From NCBI GenBank assembly GCA_026002045.1, contig BOAV01000093.1:1-10059 (forward strand): a DNA stretch of 10,059 bases, read 5' to 3'. Each line of letters begins with the position of its first letter. Within the stretch, counting starts at the first letter, position 1. Of the stretch, positions 1 to 5,965 are shown piece by piece. Made by a program: the position numbers and the translations under genes. The stretch comes from Spirochaetia bacterium. Its GTDB lineage: Bacteria; Spirochaetota; Spirochaetia; Treponematales; Breznakiellaceae. The notes beneath the pieces were generated by a model that was given only the letters and a program-made list of their open reading frames with translations, ran no database searches and was not told the origin of the DNA.

Positions 1-166
1 ACCGATATGGAAAAAAACATCGTACCGATCCGTACCTTAAAAAGTGCGAAACGTAAGTGGAATTATTTCAACAAGTACAAATGCAACCAGAAACCGAGCT
101 TTTGAGGCTTAAGTTTATGATGTTGTGCCTGTCACCCTTGCGCCCACTAGTTTGTTTTGCAACATA

Positions 167-1165
167 TTACTTTCTGTCTTTAAGACCGATTTTATAGCCT
201 ACGACACCAGCGTGGTTAGTAACTATATCTCTGCCACTGTTCCAACCAAATTCCATGGTAAACATATATTCGGCAAAAATAATTCCGGGACCTAAATGAA
301 ATCCTAACGAACCTTCGGCGTTAAAGCCTGCAACTGCTGTATATCCTATGCCAATATTTATTTCGATTGGCCCAGGTTGAAAGGTGAGTTCAGGGATTAC
401 TGAAAATAATATGGGAAAATCAGGGATTTCCTTTGCAATATACCCAATATCTACTTCTATTGCAAAATACTTGCCCACTTGAAGTTGAGCTTGTCCGCCT
501 ACCAAAAACAAACTTGATTCATATGTGAAAGTATCAATGCCGTAATCGTCGTAGATATCTGTAGACGATCCACCGCCAAGAAACGCGCCAAGATACCATC
601 GTTTGTTCTTCCATGCAACACGTTCTTGTTCTGCTTGTTCTAATTCACGTTGTACCTGTTGTTCTTGCGTCCGCTGTTGTTGTTGTGCCGTTTCACGTAC
701 TGTTCGGATATTGTTAAGACATGCTTGTGCAAAAGAGTCCATTTTACCCCGCGCATCCCGCACAGTGGTAAATTCAAGTTCATCGCTATCAAGTATCTGC
801 GCCGTGTTCACATCCAAAAGACGCGCAATCAGCAAATACACATTGGTATCGATTTTTGACACAATACCCCGTACAATGTAATTTGCGTTGAGCACACGGC
901 CCATTTCGACTGTTTTGGTGTCATCCGACCAGTCACTCATTTGAAATTTGTGTTCCTGCATTAACATTGCAAGCGCATCGCGATCAGGTACCTCAAAACG
1001 ATTTGTCCGTTGAATGGCATTAATGAATAAGTCGGTCAATGTTTCCATTTGTGCTACATCAATCCCCGAATTCCTGTTCTGGAACGGCGGAACCACCAAG
1101 CGCTGTTGTCCCCAGCAAAACCCTGCAACCAAAACCATCACAATCCCTGCAATAATCCTTTTCAT
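167..1165 (-). CDS. CsgG/LpoB-like secreted protein with C-terminal beta-barrel
   Basis: 332 aa. The N-terminus has two basic residues and a hydrophobic stretch ending near residue 20 (FCWGQ), read as a signal peptide. Residues about 22-155 resemble the CsgG/LpoB/TolB-N fold of periplasmic proteins: a VVPPF strand, a helix with a TDLF motif, RFEVPDRDAL, and NANYIVRGIV followed by LLIARLLDV. A Gln/Glu-rich linker (about 158-185) leads to a C-terminal part (190-332) of alternating aromatic and glycine strands ending in GYKIGLK, typical of an 8-strand outer-membrane barrel. Inferred role: an outer-membrane protein linked to a periplasmic assembly or activator domain; the partner is unknown. The start is supported by a GGGGGA Shine-Dalgarno about 5 nt upstream. 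It lies 25 nt downstream of the LPP20-like gene and is probably cotranscribed with it. It is visibly more A+T-rich than the genes to its right. A porin-like fold without CsgG function is possible. Confidence 0.65.
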   Translation of the reverse strand: MKRIIAGIVMVLVAGFCWGQQRLVVPPFQNRNSGIDVAQMETLTDLFINAIQRTNRFEVPDRDALAMLMQEHKFQMSDWSDDTKTVEMGRVLNANYIVRGIVSKIDTNVYLLIARLLDVNTAQILDSDELEFTTVRDARGKMDSFAQACLNNIRTVRETAQQQQRTQEQQVQRELEQAEQERVAWKNKRWYLGAFLGGGSSTDIYDDYGIDTFTYESSLFLVGGQAQLQVGKYFAIEVDIGYIAKEIPDFPILFSVIPELTFQPGPIEINIGIGYTAVAGFNAEGSLGFHLGPGIIFAEYMFTMEFGWNSGRDIVTNHAGVVGYKIGLKDRK

Positions 1166-1190
1166 CTTTCCCCCAAAATATAATTTGCTT

Positions 1191-2171
1191 TCATTCCCCT
1201 ATCCCCCTCACCACCCTCGCAAACTCCCCGCCCAAATCCTGTTCAATGTTCCTGAACGCCCGGTCAAGCGCCTCTTTAAGCGTGACGTGCCGGAATAGCG
1301 AGTACTTTTTCCGGTATGTCACCAGCGGCATCCCATCTTCGTCCTCTATGATGATGTCAAGCACCGGCTCCACGGTGTGGTAATTCTGTGTTTTGCTTTC
1401 ATTAGCCTCAAAATTGATAAACACGGTATACACGCCGCGGGTGTCGGCAAGCAAAAAGCCCTCACGCCGCAGAATTTCTGCTGTCTTTAGCTCAATAGTA
1501 TGGGCCGCTTCATCATTAAGGCTGATAGTCGCGGTAAGGCGTTTTTGATTCGCTTCTATAGAATTGTCAAAGCTGGTCACAATGGCCGGTAAAAAGACAT
1601 AACTGGAGCGGGTATCACTATTCAGCAATACCGCCATGTCCGCATAGTTCGCCGTTACCACCGCAAGCCGCCGAGCCTCAAGCAGTTTCGGTATTGCCGC
1701 CTTGGGATTCGGGGTGTTTTCGTAACGTCTCAGCAGTTCCCGCAGCGCCAGTGCGTTGGCCTGGATCCGGGCATCGTACTTTTTCCCCGCCTCCGCCCGG
1801 TCGATATAGGCCAGGGCGTGGTACACACCGGTTTTGTCCCGGTAGATGTCCGCGAACTCCACACCGAAAAATTCCGCCTCGGAACGGATAACCGTATTCC
1901 GGGAGACAGCAGTGTTTTCCGCCGCCGCCAATGCGTCGTTATAGGTGTACAGAAGCGCACGGGTGTCCCCCACTTTGGTTTGGAAGAACTGCGAAATCTG
2001 GGCCACCGCCCTGGTACGGGCCTCCTCCGCCGTCCTGCCTTCGCCGATACCGGCCACATACTGTTCCGGCGGGTAGGCAATACCGCGCCGGGTGAGCCAC
2101 AGGGGGGCGTCCTGTGCAAAGGCCGTCCCGCAGAGCATAATCAGCAGAAACCCCGCCAAAGTCCTTTTCAT
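1191..2171 (-). CDS. LPP20-like secreted protein
   Basis: 326 aa. A clear type I signal peptide ends at AFA-Q (residues 17-20); no lipobox cysteine is present, so it is predicted to be periplasmic or exported rather than lipid-anchored. Mature residues 23-66 carry the LPP20 pattern: PLWL, a YPPEQYVAGIGEG block, then an Ala/Glu-rich helix EEARTRAVAQI followed by FF. LPP20-family proteins are exported envelope proteins, often encoded beside CsgG/LpoB-like proteins; their biochemical role is poorly known. The remainder (about 100-326) has no motif I recognise and looks mixed alpha/beta. The ATG is preceded by a GGAGGGAT ribosome site about 8 nt upstream and by a near-consensus promoter further up. 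It is the first gene of a two-gene operon with the beta-barrel protein 25 nt downstream. The family call is moderately sure; the function is unknown. Confidence 0.65.
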   Translation of the reverse strand: MKRTLAGFLLIMLCGTAFAQDAPLWLTRRGIAYPPEQYVAGIGEGRTAEEARTRAVAQISQFFQTKVGDTRALLYTYNDALAAAENTAVSRNTVIRSEAEFFGVEFADIYRDKTGVYHALAYIDRAEAGKKYDARIQANALALRELLRRYENTPNPKAAIPKLLEARRLAVVTANYADMAVLLNSDTRSSYVFLPAIVTSFDNSIEANQKRLTATISLNDEAAHTIELKTAEILRREGFLLADTRGVYTVFINFEANESKTQNYHTVEPVLDIIIEDEDGMPLVTYRKKYSLFRHVTLKEALDRAFRNIEQDLGGEFARVVRGIGE

Positions 2172-2239
2172 TACAGTGATCCCTCCAAAAAAGGCATACG
2201 GTTGCCAAATTTATACAGTCATCTGGTGAATTAATCATG

Positions 2240-2269
2240 ATTTTATTACATAAATATTGTTATTGTCAA
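2240..2269 (-). promoter_or_regulatory. sigma-70-type promoter of the LPP20/beta-barrel operon
   Basis: Read on the minus strand, TTGACA (2269-2264) and TAAAAT (2245-2240) are separated by 18 bp. The predicted transcript starts near 2233, giving about 60 nt of leader before the ATG at 2171, with a good Shine-Dalgarno near its end. The perfect palindrome AATCATGATT (2233-2242) overlaps the -10 box and start site and could be an operator. Confidence 0.7.
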
Positions 2270-2291
2270 GAGATTATTACGGATATATGTG
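2263..2291 (+). promoter_or_regulatory. possible divergent promoter of the XRE regulator gene
   Basis: TTGTCA (2263-2268) lies 17 bp before TATGTG (2286-2291), a weak -10; TATATG (2284-2289) and TAATCT (2292-2297) are alternatives. Its -35 box overlaps the -35 of the opposite promoter almost completely, so the two would compete or be co-repressed. It predicts a leader of only a few nucleotides before the ATG at 2304. The -35 is good but the -10 is weak. Confidence 0.35.
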
Positions 2292-2303
2292 TAATCTCAA
2301 TTT

Positions 2304-2624
2304 ATGGGGTTCAGGGAGAATCTAAGGCAGGAATTAAGCTATAACGATATGGTGGTAAAGGAATTAGCCGAATCTTCGGGGGTGCATAAGCGGGCATTGG
2401 ATACGTATTTATGTAAAAATGCCTCCATGCCCCCTGCGGACGCCGCCGTATCCATAGCCCGCGCCCTGGGGGTCACCGTGGAGTACCTGGTATCAGGCGA
2501 GGAACCGGCTTTTCCACGGGACATCCGCGAAATTTCCCACAGCCTGCTCAAACTCGGCGAAAAAGACCGGCGGATTGTGTCGGCCCTGGTCAGGACCATG
2601 GTTGAACAGCGGGAAGAGGCGTAA
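2304..2624 (+). CDS. XRE/Cro-C1-type helix-turn-helix regulator
   Basis: 106 aa. Residues about 6-65 form a Cro/C1-type DNA-binding domain: a first helix, then VVKELAESSGV (helix 2 and turn), HKRALDTYL (recognition helix), a PPADAAVSIARALGV helix and the end motif TVEYLVSGEE common to many small XRE repressors. Residues 70-106 are a helical tail, perhaps for dimerisation. It is a cytoplasmic DNA-binding protein; the target is not known, but it is read divergently from the LPP20 operon across shared promoter sequence, so control of that operon or of itself is a fair inference. No Shine-Dalgarno is visible and the predicted transcript start lies close to the ATG, so it may be leaderless. No phage genes adjoin it. 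Its 3' end converges on the toxin-antitoxin pair across a 151-bp gap in which I see no gene. Confidence 0.85.
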   Translation: MGFRENLRQELSYNDMVVKELAESSGVHKRALDTYLCKNASMPPADAAVSIARALGVTVEYLVSGEEPAFPRDIREISHSLLKLGEKDRRIVSALVRTMVEQREEA

Positions 2625-2691
2625 AAAGAGCAAAAATCGGGGGGACTTCATAACCGGAAGGCGGGGACTTTGCTTGCATTTAATGTTACTA

Positions 2692-2715
2692 TTTGCGGTC
2701 TATAAAGGGCGCAAA
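2692..2715. other. small inverted repeat between convergent genes
   Basis: TTTGCG (2692-2697) and CGCAAA (2710-2715) form a 6-bp stem with a 12-nt loop, in the gap between the ends of the XRE gene and the toxin gene. No T-run follows on either side, so a rho-independent terminator is not convincing. The 8-mer GGGGACTT occurs twice just upstream (2641-2648 and 2663-2670). Confidence 0.3.
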
Positions 2716-2775
2716 GCGGAGTAAAAGGAACATTATGGAATACGAGCGGTTGAACAGGAAATAGACGTATCATTC

Positions 2776-3174
2776 TTAAAAAAGACACCCGATTGAAAGT
2801 TTTTTACATATCTTTGCCAAATCGCCGTCATTGGTTATCAGGATGCCATTGTTTCTGCGGGCTATTACTGCGTAATACATGTCGTAAACGGGATGATTGT
2901 TTTTCACACCCTCATCAAAGGCTTCCTGCCAAAGGTCCTTTGAATCTATATATTCATCTACATAACCCAGTCCATCTTTAATAAACTGCGTACATTCTTC
3001 AGGGGTATATATCCCTTTAATACAAAATTTCCACAGGGTATTTGTTAATTCCGATACATATAAATCGGGGGCCAGGACCAATGACGATTCTTTTAATGCC
3101 GCCTCAAACTTATCTTTCTTTGGGGCCTGAAACAATATTTGCGCAATACCGCTTACATCCAAAATTGCTGTCAC
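2776..3174 (-). CDS. PIN-domain ribonuclease toxin (VapC/FitB-like)
   Basis: 132 aa, the usual size for a VapC-type toxin. The PIN fold shows its acidic active-site residues in order: D6 in AILDVSGI, E42 in VSELTNTLWK, D98 in VYDMYYAVIA and D116 (with D118) in LITNDGDL. In this family these bind Mg or Mn and cleave RNA, often tRNA or rRNA; the specific target cannot be read from sequence. The start is GTG at 3174; its GTGA shares four bases with the antitoxin stop TGA (3173-3171), so translation is probably coupled, and GAGGA lies about 9 nt upstream. The antitoxin gene comes first, the usual order for type II modules. All catalytic acids are present and the frame is intact, so the toxin is probably active. 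The family is sure; the VapC versus FitB label is less so. Confidence 0.9.
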   Translation of the reverse strand: MTAILDVSGIAQILFQAPKKDKFEAALKESSLVLAPDLYVSELTNTLWKFCIKGIYTPEECTQFIKDGLGYVDEYIDSKDLWQEAFDEGVKNNHPVYDMYYAVIARRNNGILITNDGDLAKICKKLSIGCLF

Positions 3175-3416
3175 CTTCTATGATCCTCCCGGATAAGTTC
3201 TACAACATCAATCGCCCTGGCTTCATCGGGAATTATCCGCGCGTTACATTTTTCTATAAGTCTCCTTCGCCGTTCCCTGTTTGTTTCTTCCCTGCCAAGC
3301 CCCTTTTGTATCAAGACTATGGTCTGCTGGGCAATGGTCCGGTGTTCCTTGCGGGCAGCGAAGGATATCTCCGCGTAAATGTCATCGGGAAAATCCCGTA
3401 CCTGTAACAAGGGCAT
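3171..3416 (-). CDS. ribbon-helix-helix antitoxin (VapB/FitA-like)
   Basis: 81 aa from the ATG at 3416. The N-terminus LLQVRDFPDDIYAEI is the beta-strand and first helix of an Arc/MetJ/FitA-type RHH DNA-binding domain, followed by a second helix (about 27-40, AQQTIVLIQ). A basic, helical C-terminal tail ending DVVELIREDHRR is the part that in VapB/FitA proteins wraps the PIN toxin and blocks its active site. A longer frame opens at 3446, but that ATG lies inside the promoter spacer; the ATG at 3416 has a perfect AGGAGG (3427-3422) 5 nt upstream and matches the family's usual first residues, so I chose it. The toxin gene overlaps its stop by 4 nt. In this family the antitoxin, alone or with toxin, represses its own promoter. 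Confidence 0.88.
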   Translation of the reverse strand: MPLLQVRDFPDDIYAEISFAARKEHRTIAQQTIVLIQKGLGREETNRERRRRLIEKCNARIIPDEARAIDVVELIREDHRR

Positions 3417-3428
3417 AACAGCCTCCTG

Positions 3429-3446
3429 CATACAATATACATACAA
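3429..3446. promoter_or_regulatory. candidate antitoxin operator (paired direct repeats)
   Basis: CATACAA occurs at 3429-3435 and again at 3440-3446, 11 bp apart start to start (one helical turn), covering the -10 box and part of the spacer of the toxin-antitoxin promoter. RHH dimers commonly bind such paired half-sites. The repeats are visible; their use as the operator is inference. Confidence 0.45.
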
Positions 3447-3462
3447 ATTTATATTTTGTCAA
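3434..3462 (-). promoter_or_regulatory. promoter of the toxin-antitoxin operon
   Basis: On the minus strand TTGACA (3462-3457) and TATATT (3439-3434) are 17 bp apart, close to consensus. The predicted start near 3427 coincides with the AGGAGG ribosome site, giving a leader of about 10 nt. This placement rules out the upstream ATG at 3446 as the antitoxin start. Confidence 0.75.
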
Positions 3463-3491
3463 ATGGGGGCTATACGCGGCCGCCCCCGTTG

Positions 3492-3502
3492 TGGTATAGA
3501 AT
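3492..3502 (+). promoter_or_regulatory. possible extended -10 promoter of the TPR lipoprotein gene
   Basis: TGG-TATAGA (3492-3500) fits the extended -10 form TGnTATAAT with one mismatch in the hexamer plus an overlapping TAGAAT. No recognisable -35 lies upstream. A start 7 nt beyond falls on the ATG at 3507, which would make the mRNA leaderless, in line with the missing Shine-Dalgarno. Confidence 0.35.
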
Positions 3503-3506
3503 TCGT

Positions 3507-3932
3507 ATGATGAAACTTTCTTCTATTATATTTTCAGTGGTTATTATGGTAATGGTCGCGGCCTGCGCCACAGGTCCGGTGAAGCTCCCTGACGAGATAA
3601 CCCCGGCGGAACTTATCCAGCGCGGACAGGAAGCTTCCGACCGGAATCGCTACAATCAGGCGCTGCAATATTACCAGGCGCTGCTGGACAGGAACCCTAC
3701 CAATATCGACCTGGTCTGCGCGGCGGAATACGAAATCGCCTTTATTCATTACAAACAGAAAAAATACGATATGGCGAAAACCGAATTCAATGTCCTTCTT
3801 GAGCGGTACAATTCCCCCGACCAGGAACTCCTGCCCCAGCAGTTTAAAAAGCTTTCCAACATCGTGCTTGAACGGATAACGGAAAAAGAAAAAAAACCGG
3901 TCAAGCCCGCAAAAGAAAAGAAAACCGCCTGA
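3507..3932 (+). CDS. TPR-containing lipoprotein
   Basis: 141 aa from the ATG at 3507 (the next codon, at 3510, is also ATG). A short basic and hydrophobic signal peptide ends in a lipobox VAAC with the acceptor Cys at residue 20, followed by ATGP, so the mature protein is predicted to be lipid-anchored and face the periplasm. Residues about 35-95 form two tetratricopeptide-type helix pairs (ELIQRGQEASDRNRY/NQALQYYQALL, then AAEYEIAFIHYKQKKY/DMAKTEFNVLL). The C-terminus is Lys-rich. TPR lipoproteins act as adaptors for protein complexes; BamD is a larger relative by design, but this is too short to call BamD. The frame can be extended to 3456, but that would run into the toxin-antitoxin promoter and place the signal peptide inside the protein. 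Its end is 6 bp from the end of the convergent vWA gene. Confidence 0.8.
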   Translation: MMKLSSIIFSVVIMVMVAACATGPVKLPDEITPAELIQRGQEASDRNRYNQALQYYQALLDRNPTNIDLVCAAEYEIAFIHYKQKKYDMAKTEFNVLLERYNSPDQELLPQQFKKLSNIVLERITEKEKKPVKPAKEKKTA

Positions 3933-3938
3933 GTCTCA

Positions 3939-5054
3939 TTACTGCGGCAGGATTATGGCGGTTACCTCCAAATTCTTTTCCGCCGTCGCCTGATCGACCA
4001 TCTCCTTTGAAACCTTACCCCGCTGGCGGGGATGGGGGGGCGCATCGCCGATCAGGACGAGGAGCCGGTCATCCGCTTCCCAGGGAAAACTGACCGCTCC
4101 TTCGTAGAGCGCCTCGTAGACCGCTTCCGGGATATCCCGGCCGCCCCCTACCTTGATGCCGTCAAGGTTCCGCTGGAATTGATTAAGGTCCCTGGTAAAG
4201 GGGATCACCCTGGTAAGGTATTCATCAAAATAATCCTTGTACAGGACCATGCCGACCTGCAGGGACTGGAATTGGTTAACCCTCTTGGCCAGCACGGGGC
4301 TCAGGGTCTCGCGGATCCTGTCGATGTCGTCCTTCATGCTGCTGGTGGTATCCAGACAAAAGACGACTTCCAGGGAATTCCCGCTTTGCTTGTCCAGTAT
4401 GTCCTCGATCTTTTCCACCAGGTCCGCAGGGCCGGTGGAATAGACAAGATCCCCCCTGCCGTTTTGGACGATATCCCTAAAGGCATCCACCGTATCCTTC
4501 ATGTAGTTCCCTTCCGGGGGGCCCTCCAGGGGTTTCTGGGTTACCCGCAGTATGTATGGGTTATCCTGAAAACTGCCCCGGTAGTCCCCATAGGGCAGGG
4601 AAAAAGAGCGGATATTAAAGTAGGTGCCGTCCACCACATAGACTTCCCCGTGGCGGGTGTTTTCATAGCCGTAATAGAGAAGATAGGGAATATAAAGATG
4701 AAAGGCCCGGCCAAGCTCGGGATGGGGCTCCGGAGTGGAATCAATAATGGACCAGATACGCTGTTCCGCCGGAATGGGGGCGCCGTCAATAAAGCGAAGT
4801 TCGCTGCCGTTTATGGGGTTTTGCTCGGCCACCCGGAAGGCGTAATTACTCTCCTGCATGGTGGGGTCACGGGTGGATTCGGTGAGCAGTACCGAGTTCA
4901 CCCCCGGCTTCTGCCTGACAAAAAGGTGAAAGCCCCCGTCTACCCGCTGCTCTATCCGCAGATCCTCGGTAGTAATTGATAAATCCTGGGCGGAAAGTCC
5001 GGAAACGGCCGATAAGGCTATACCCAGGAGGATAATAAAATTTCTACGCATCAT
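3939..5054 (-). CDS. secreted von Willebrand factor A domain protein
   Basis: 371 aa. A signal peptide ends at LSAQ (residues 20-23). Residues 24-225 are a beta-rich region with no motif I recognise. Residues about 228-371 are a vWA domain: the metal-site motif DTTSSM (235-240) after a hydrophobic strand, a YKDYFDEYLTRVIPFT stretch (272-287) typical of this vWA subgroup, GGGRDIPEAV (303-312), where many relatives read GGGD.PEA, and LLVLIGDAPPH (331-341). The first motif is DxTxS rather than DxSxS, which still offers hydroxyl ligands for a divalent metal. vWA domains bind protein partners; a periplasmic or surface role is inferred. No Shine-Dalgarno is seen; GATAAT (5065-5060) ends 5 nt before the ATG, so it may be leaderless. 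It is read divergently from the HD gene across 71 bp. Confidence 0.82.
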   Translation of the reverse strand: MMRRNFIILLGIALSAVSGLSAQDLSITTEDLRIEQRVDGGFHLFVRQKPGVNSVLLTESTRDPTMQESNYAFRVAEQNPINGSELRFIDGAPIPAEQRIWSIIDSTPEPHPELGRAFHLYIPYLLYYGYENTRHGEVYVVDGTYFNIRSFSLPYGDYRGSFQDNPYILRVTQKPLEGPPEGNYMKDTVDAFRDIVQNGRGDLVYSTGPADLVEKIEDILDKQSGNSLEVVFCLDTTSSMKDDIDRIRETLSPVLAKRVNQFQSLQVGMVLYKDYFDEYLTRVIPFTRDLNQFQRNLDGIKVGGGRDIPEAVYEALYEGAVSFPWEADDRLLVLIGDAPPHPRQRGKVSKEMVDQATAEKNLEVTAIILPQ

Positions 5055-5059
5055 ATTTT

Positions 5060-5065
5060 ATTATC
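5060..5065 (-). promoter_or_regulatory. possible -10 box of the vWA gene
   Basis: GATAAT on the minus strand ends 5 nt before the ATG at 5054, with no clear -35 box 16-18 bp upstream. It would start transcription at or inside the initiator codon. This is suggestive only. Confidence 0.25.
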
Positions 5066-5098
5066 GGAACAAGACTATGCCCGGGAAAGTATTTTAGG

Positions 5099-5104
5099 TA
5101 TAAT
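5099..5104 (+). promoter_or_regulatory. -10 box of the HD/HAD operon
   Basis: A perfect TATAAT lies 21 nt before the ATG at 5126. The hexamer 17 bp upstream (TATGCC) is a poor -35, so the promoter may need an activator. Predicted start near 5111; AAGGA (5116-5120) is the ribosome site. Confidence 0.5.
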
Positions 5105-5125
5105 TGAGAATAAATAAGGAAAAAA

Positions 5126-5965
5126 ATGAGATCACCAAAAGAAACAGCCCTGGACAGTAAAATACTGGAAAAGGTAAACGAATTGACCGCACCGGGCATG
5201 GCAGGAAAAGCGGCGCCATCCCTGGCTGCGCAGACCGCACAATTATTACTGGGGGATGCGGAAATCCAGGCCCTGCAGGAATACGGCAACACGGTTTCCA
5301 TCAAGCGGCTCTCCTATAACGACCACGGCCCGGTGCATATGCGGACCGTGGCGCTGAACTCCCTGGTCATGATGGGGCTCCTGCGGGAAGCAGGGATACC
5401 CACGAGCCTGGAAAAAGAGGAAAGCGGCAGTTTCGAGGACAGCCTTGCGGCGGTGATCCTGGCGTCAATGCTCCACGACATCGGCATGTCCGTGGGGCGG
5501 CAGGACCACGAACTCCACAGCGCCTACCTGGCCTACCCTATTCTGGACCGGATTCTGGCCCGGGTCTGTGCCGGGGACATATCGAAGCGGGTCATCATCC
5601 GTTCCCTTGCCATCGAGGGGATCAGCGGCCACATGGGCGGCCGGGCGATCTATTCGCTGGAAGCGGGGGTAATCCTCGTGGCGGACGGCTGCGACATGCA
5701 GAAGGGCCGCGCCCGGATCCCCATGGTCCTGGCAGGACAGCCCAAGGTGGGGGACATCCACAAATATTCCGCCAACTCCATCGAAGACGTGCGGATTGAC
5801 CGGGGACAGGAAAAGCCCATCCGCATTGAGGTTGCCATGTCCAGCGAGGTGGGGCTTTTTCAGGTTGAGGAGGTGCTTTTGGGGAAGATAGCCGCCAGCA
5901 CCGCCAAGGGCTACATCGAACTCTACGCCCAGGTAAACTCCGGAGAAAAAAAGAGGTATCTATGA
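5126..5965 (+). CDS. HD-domain metal-dependent phosphohydrolase
   Basis: 279 aa, no signal peptide, cytoplasmic. The HD superfamily metal ligands are visible in order: H67 and H71 in DHGPVHMRTV, the HD doublet H117-D118 in SMLHDIGM, H128 and H131 in QDHELHSA, H169 in SGHMGG and D187/D190 in VADGCDM. The family hydrolyses phosphate esters, (cyclic) nucleotides or similar with bound divalent metals; substrate specificity cannot be read here. This is not a HD-GYP or RelA/SpoT layout. The C-terminal 70 residues (PIRIEVAMSSEVGLFQVEEVLLGKI) look like a small beta/alpha domain. The ATG has AAGGA about 5 nt upstream. The stop overlaps the next ATG by 4 nt (ATGA at 5962-5965), so translation of the HAD phosphatase is probably coupled, and the two hydrolases may act in one pathway. 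Confidence 0.87.
   Translation: MRSPKETALDSKILEKVNELTAPGMAGKAAPSLAAQTAQLLLGDAEIQALQEYGNTVSIKRLSYNDHGPVHMRTVALNSLVMMGLLREAGIPTSLEKEESGSFEDSLAAVILASMLHDIGMSVGRQDHELHSAYLAYPILDRILARVCAGDISKRVIIRSLAIEGISGHMGGRAIYSLEAGVILVADGCDMQKGRARIPMVLAGQPKVGDIHKYSANSIEDVRIDRGQEKPIRIEVAMSSEVGLFQVEEVLLGKIAASTAKGYIELYAQVNSGEKKRYL

Noticed and set aside
1..105. Open frame from the window edge (34 codons, basic, Lys/Asn-rich, stop TGA at 103-105), possibly the tail of a transposase or other protein
   Set aside because: Too short to recognise, no motif, and an open stretch of this length is not unusual by chance; the start is outside the window. The rest of 106-166 shows nothing clear, including no strong terminator for the gene at 167.
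2641..2670. Twice repeated GGGGACTT considered as a possible insertion-site duplication
   Set aside because: Only 8 bp, 22 bp apart, with no element between the copies.
2735..2764. Mini-ORF of 9 codons with AAGGA upstream, between the XRE and toxin genes
   Set aside because: No recognisable product and far too short to support; the ribosome-site-like sequence alone is weak evidence.
3417..3446. Upstream ATG at 3446 for the antitoxin
   Set aside because: It lies in the spacer of the predicted promoter, upstream of the transcript start; the ATG at 3416 has a perfect AGGAGG and the family-typical N-terminus.
3456..3506. Upstream extension of the TPR lipoprotein to an ATG at 3456
   Set aside because: It would put 17 polar residues before the signal peptide and start inside the toxin-antitoxin promoter; the lipobox distance fits the ATG at 3507 or 3510.
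4032..4979. Long open frame (315 codons) on the plus strand opposite the vWA gene
   Set aside because: It is antisense to a gene with a signal peptide and clear vWA motifs, has no domain of its own, and reflects the GC-rich codon pattern of the real gene.
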